Under the pieces are notes generated by a model. The model saw nothing but the letters and a program-made list of their open reading frames with translations. It did not search any database and was not told the origin of the DNA. This document shows positions 61,163 through 64,000 of a DNA stretch of 64,000 bases, in pieces. A program made the translations under genes and the position numbers. The DNA comes from a bacterium. Its GTDB lineage: Bacteria; Bacillota; Clostridia; Oscillospirales; Ruminococcaceae. The first letter of the stretch is position 1. Every line of letters starts with the position of its first letter. Where the stretch lies: positions 1 through 64,000 of the forward strand of contig SFVK01000001.1 in the NCBI GenBank assembly GCA_004561545.1, in the 5' to 3' direction.

Positions 61163-62509
61163 ATGGATTACCAATCCGTTTACGCACAGAAGCTGACCAC
61201 CGCCGACGCGGTGGCCGCGCTGGTCAAGGACGGCGACTGGGTGGACTACGGCTGGTGCCTGGGGACCCCTGTGGCCTTTGATGCAGCGCTGGCCAAGCGG
61301 CTGCCGGACTTGTACGACATCAAGTTCCGGGGCGGCATCCTGTGCCATGTGCCGGAAATTTTCAAAATTGAGGCTCCCGGCGACCATTTCACCTGGAACA
61401 GCTGGCATATGGGCGGCATTGAGCGCAAGGCTGTGGCCGCCGGGTATGCCTACTATTCCCCCATCCGCTATTCCGAACTGCCGCGGTATTACCGTGAAAG
61501 CCCGGATGAGCTGAACATTGCGGTGTTTGTCACCGCGCCGATGGACAGCCACGGCTATTTCAACCTCGGTCCCTGCGCCAGCCATCTGGCCGACGCCGCC
61601 CGCAAGGCGGACAAGGTGTTTGTGGAGATCAACCGCAATATGCCGGTCTGCCTGGGCGGCTATGACAACTGCCTGCACATTTCCCAGATTGACGGCATCA
61701 TTGAGGGCGACAACCCACCCATCGACCAGCTGGGAGGCGGCGGCGCCCCCACCGAGGTGGATCAGGCGGTGGCCAAGCTGGTGGTGGAGCAGATCCCCAA
61801 CGGCGCCTGCCTGCAGCTTGGCATCGGCGGGATGCCCAACGCCATCGGCGCCATGATTGCCGAGAGTGACCTGAAGGACCTGGGCGTACATACCGAGATG
61901 TATGTGGATTCCTTTGTGGATATGGCGCTGGCAGGGCGCATCACCGGGCGGTGCAAAAACGTTGACACCGGCCGTCAGACTTATGCGTTCGGCGCAGGCA
62001 CCCAGAAAATGTACGATTATCTGGACAACAACCCCGAGTGTATGTCCGCCCCTGTGGATTACACCAACGATGTTCGGGTCATCAGCAGCCTGGACAACTT
62101 CATCTCCATCAACAATGCCATTGACGTCGATCTTTACGGCCAGGTCAATGCCGAGAGCAGCGGCATCCGGCCCATCTCGGGCGCAGGCGGCCAGCTGGAC
62201 TTTGTTCTGGGCGCCTATCTGTCCAAGGGCGGCAAGAGCTTCATCTGCCTGTCCTCCACCTTCATGAACAAAAAGACCGGCAAGCTGGAGAGCCGCATCC
62301 GGCCCACCCTGCATCCCGGCAGCATTGTGACCGATACCCGCGCCAACACCGATTATCTGGTGACTGAGTACGGCATGGCCCGCCTGAAGGGACTGACGGC
62401 CTGGGAGCGTGCCGAGGCGCTGATTGGCATTGCCCATCCTGATTTCCGGGAGGAGCTGATTGCCGAGGCCGAAAAGATGGGCCTGTGGCGCAAGAGCAAC
62501 AAGCGCTGA
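61163..62509 (+). CDS. but: Butyryl-CoA:acetate CoA-transferase
   Basis: 448 residues from ATG 61163 (AAAGGAG 9 nt upstream). Family I CoA-transferase features: [30 protein letters not shown], the catalytic Glu in GQVNAESSG and [19 protein letters not shown]. It moves CoA from butyryl-CoA to acetate, releasing butyrate and regenerating acetyl-CoA. Its place divergent from the thl-etfA operon supports the butyrate assignment over the 4-hydroxybutyrate homologues. Confidence 0.9.
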   Translation: MDYQSVYAQKLTTADAVAALVKDGDWVDYGWCLGTPVAFDAALAKRLPDLYDIKFRGGILCHVPEIFKIEAPGDHFTWNSWHMGGIERKAVAAGYAYYSPIRYSELPRYYRESPDELNIAVFVTAPMDSHGYFNLGPCASHLADAARKADKVFVEINRNMPVCLGGYDNCLHISQIDGIIEGDNPPIDQLGGGGAPTEVDQAVAKLVVEQIPNGACLQLGIGGMPNAIGAMIAESDLKDLGVHTEMYVDSFVDMALAGRITGRCKNVDTGRQTYAFGAGTQKMYDYLDNNPECMSAPVDYTNDVRVISSLDNFISINNAIDVDLYGQVNAESSGIRPISGAGGQLDFVLGAYLSKGGKSFICLSSTFMNKKTGKLESRIRPTLHPGSIVTDTRANTDYLVTEYGMARLKGLTAWERAEALIGIAHPDFREELIAEAEKMGLWRKSNKR

Positions 62510-62535
62510 ATAAAAATTCATCCTCCCATTGAAGC

Positions 62536-62566
62536 AGCCGTTCCCGGTACCGCCGGGGACGGCTTT
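62536..62566 (+). terminator. Terminator of the CoA-transferase gene
   Basis: AGCCGTTCCCGG / CCGGGGACGGCT with TTTT. Confidence 0.8.
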
Positions 62567-62615
62567 TGCAATACCCGTTTTCCCACCGGCTTTGCGTGTT
62601 TGACGCATTTTTGTC

Positions 62616-62644
62616 TTGACGCAGCGCGCTTCACCGCGTATAAT
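62616..62644 (+). promoter_or_regulatory. Promoter of tRNA-Pro
   Basis: TTGACG (62616-62621), 17 bp, TATAAT (62639-62644). Confidence 0.88.
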
Positions 62645-62657
62645 AGAGAAGTTATCA

Positions 62658-62730
62658 CGAGGTGTTGCGCAGCTGGTAGCGCGCGTGGTTTGGGACCACG
62701 AGGCCGCAGGTTCGAGTCCTGTCACCTCGA
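62658..62730 (+). tRNA. tRNA-Pro (anticodon TGG)
   Basis: Acceptor CGAGGTG/CACCTCG, D stem GCGC/GCGC, anticodon stem CGTGG/CCACG around TTTGGGA (anticodon 62691-62693), T arm GCAGG/CCTGT with TTCGAGT. Discriminator A at 62730; CCA is not encoded, unlike the tRNA-Gly gene. Confidence 0.94.
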
Positions 62731-62734
62731 CTTG

Positions 62735-62770
62735 AAAAAGGCGATGGAATGTTTGTTCCATCGCCTTTTT
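62735..62770 (+). terminator. Terminator after tRNA-Pro
   Basis: AAAAAGGCGATGGAA, 6-nt loop, TTCCATCGCCTTTTT. Confidence 0.92.
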
Positions 62771-63074
62771 GTTTCTGCCATCACAAAGAAAGCCCCCCGC
62801 GCAGATCCCTGTTCCTGCGCGGGGGGGTTCCGAAAAGAAGAAAAAGAGAAAGAGGAGTGGATGAAAAAAAGTCTGCATTGTCCCCCAAGGGGATCTGTGC
62901 TGCCGGCCGGGTCCCTGTTCCCTTCCGGCGTCTCCCTTTTGGGAACAAGGATAGAATACATCAAACTTATGAAAAAAACGTGACGAATTCTTCAACTTTT
63001 TAAGAAAAGCGCTACAAAAAAACGCGGGTCGGCGGTATAATGATACCAGCCCATAGAAACGAGGTGGATGTTTC
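62771..63074. other. Intergenic region before queH with a G+C-rich hairpin
   Basis: 304 bp without a supported gene. CCCCCCGCGCAG (62793-62804) pairs with CTGCGCGGGGGG near 62816-62827. No T tract follows on the plus strand, but CTTTCTTTG follows on the minus strand. A TATAAT at 63036-63041 is the likely -10 of queH. I see nothing else of note. Confidence 0.5.
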
Positions 63075-63701
63075 TTGCCCAACCGAATCAACTATGAACT
63101 GGTGATGGAAAAGACCATTGCGGCGCTGGAGCAGGCCGGGGAACGCCCGCAGCTGCTGCTCCACGCCTGCTGCGCCCCCTGCTCCAGCGCCACGCTGGAA
63201 CGGCTGACCGGGCATTTTGCCGTCACCATCCTGTATTATAACCCCAACATTGCCCCGCCGCAGGAGTATCACCGGCGGGAGGAAGAGCTGGAACGCTTTG
63301 TGCGGGACGCCGGATATGCCGCCCGAGGCGTGGAGGTGGTGGAACTGCCCTACGCCCCCAACGAGTTCTACCGCGCCGTGCAAGGATTGGAACAGGAACC
63401 GGAGCGCGGGGCCCGGTGCACGGTATGTTACCGGCTGCGGCTGGAGCAGGCGGCCCGGTACGCTGCGGCGCATGGCTTTGGGTGGTTTACCACCACGCTG
63501 TCCATCTCGCCGGTCAAGGACCCGGTGCGGCTCAATGCCATCGGATGCGAGCTGGCGGAACAGTATGGGCTGCACTACCTGCAAAGCGAGTTCCGCAAAA
63601 AGGACGGCTACAAACGCAGTCTGGAGCTGAGCCGCGCGTATGGGCTGTACCGGCAGGATTACTGCGGCTGCATTTTCAGCAAACAGGAGCGGGGCGTGTG
63701 A
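63075..63701 (+). CDS. queH: Epoxyqueuosine reductase QueH
   Basis: 208 residues from TTG 63075 (GAGGTGG 7 nt upstream). The cysteines that bind the 4Fe-4S cluster and a metal lie in HACCAPC near the N-terminus, RCTVCYRLRL in the middle and DYCGCIFS at the end. QueH reduces epoxyqueuosine in tRNA to queuosine, replacing the cobalamin enzyme QueG. The other queuosine genes are not in the window. Confidence 0.92.
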   Translation: MPNRINYELVMEKTIAALEQAGERPQLLLHACCAPCSSATLERLTGHFAVTILYYNPNIAPPQEYHRREEELERFVRDAGYAARGVEVVELPYAPNEFYRAVQGLEQEPERGARCTVCYRLRLEQAARYAAAHGFGWFTTTLSISPVKDPVRLNAIGCELAEQYGLHYLQSEFRKKDGYKRSLELSRAYGLYRQDYCGCIFSKQERGV

Positions 63702-63721
63702 GACCGCGGGGAGGAGATTTC

Positions 63722-64000
63722 ATGGAAAAGAACATTCTTGTGGCGCTGCCGGTGACCCCCGCGCAGCGCGCCGCTCTGGAGCAGAGCGTGCCATCCTTCC
63801 GGTTTCGCTTTACCACGGCAGAAACCGCCACCGCCGGGGACGTCCTGTGGGCCGATGCCATTCTGGGCAACGTACCGGTGGAGCTGATCCGGCAGAACCG
63901 GCATCTGGAATGGTTCCAGTCCAACTTTGCGGGGCCGGACGCCTATCTGGCTCCCGGCGTGCTGCCCGGGAGCTGTATGATCACCAATGCCACCGGCGCC
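63722..64000 (+). CDS. D-isomer-specific 2-hydroxyacid dehydrogenase, N-terminal part (partial)
   Basis: 93 codons from ATG 63722 (GGGGAGGAG upstream), running off the window. The N-terminal substrate domain shows VLWADAILGN, LEWFQSNFAGPDAYLAPG and ITNATGA, typical of phosphoglycerate-dehydrogenase-like NAD-dependent enzymes. The NAD domain and catalytic His lie outside. It is 20 bp downstream of queH, probably in the same transcript. Substrate unknown. Confidence 0.8.
   Translation, partial: MEKNILVALPVTPAQRAALEQSVPSFRFRFTTAETATAGDVLWADAILGNVPVELIRQNRHLEWFQSNFAGPDAYLAPGVLPGSCMITNATGA

Noticed and set aside
62600..62983. Protein-coding frames across tRNA-Pro and the following intergenic region
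   Set aside because: They run through the tRNA and its terminator and show no family resemblance.
63001..63074. An ATG at 63069 as a queH start
   Set aside because: It is in a different frame; the conserved N-terminus begins at TTG 63075.

Overview
The window is a chromosomal segment of a G+C-rich Firmicute. Almost every gene has an ordinary sigma-A promoter, a strong Shine-Dalgarno and a U-tailed terminator. It carries a complete butyrate pathway (thl, crt, hbd, bcd, etfB, etfA) with a divergent butyryl-CoA:acetate CoA-transferase, a trpS T-box, PASTA-kinase architecture and an ABC-exported surface glycan. These point to a butyrate-producing gut member of the Oscillospiraceae, near Faecalibacterium, Subdoligranulum or Gemmiger. 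That placement is inference from gene content and composition, not from a marker search.

Layout. Positions 1-2250 are a lower-G+C scrap heap of mobile DNA: an IS30-type transposase end, two truncated element genes (P-loop ATPase, tyrosine integrase) and a phage-type antirepressor. Positions 2255-13835 hold housekeeping genes: rplM-rpsI; a TtcA-like enzyme, alr and lepA; prfB; a RING/zinc-ribbon membrane protein with a sugar nucleotidyltransferase and GalT; and rpsF-ssb-rpsR. Positions 13970-23020 hold a PASTA protein with a degenerate kinase domain, an A+T-richer membrane mannosyltransferase pair, yebC, an Lrp regulator, a GntR/ABC-transporter operon, tRNA-Gly and a CNNM/CorC-type protein. 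Positions 23110-34200 hold pyrG with an inverted-repeat element in its leader, an rRNA methyltransferase, a flavoprotein, envelope genes (PAP2, polymerase-like protein, RodA), tsaE-tsaB, rpiB and upp. Positions 34098-41870 hold a MATE exporter with a 29-codon companion, an LRR / VWA / MoxR trio, a DegV remnant, trpS with its T-box, and a cysteine desulfurase gutted by an internal deletion. Positions 42054-46250 hold gltX, pnp and rpsO. Positions 46413-52355 are a leftward glycan operon (rfbC, ABC exporter, two double-domain glycosyltransferases). Positions 52589-53880 hold a folate enzyme and a lipoprotein. Positions 53955-62509 are the butyrate block. The right end holds tRNA-Pro, queH and the start of a 2-hydroxyacid dehydrogenase.

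How they work together. The butyrate block converts two acetyl-CoA to butyryl-CoA, with electrons routed through Bcd/EtfAB, and finishes by swapping CoA onto acetate. coaD (CoA synthesis) heads the leftward operon. A Rex-like palindrome overlaps the -35 box of its promoter, suggesting NADH/NAD+ control. The glycan operon makes and exports a rhamnose-type surface polymer.

Most notable items: the pseudokinase retaining PASTA domains; the 180-bp inverted-repeat element in the pyrG leader; the unexplained structured stretch at 25009-25351; the LRR/VWA/MoxR trio; terminator hairpins placed just before two genes; the Rex-like site; and a perfect 16-bp palindrome before the CoA-transferase. I did not find a clear, wholly new multi-gene system; the LRR/VWA/MoxR trio is the best candidate.
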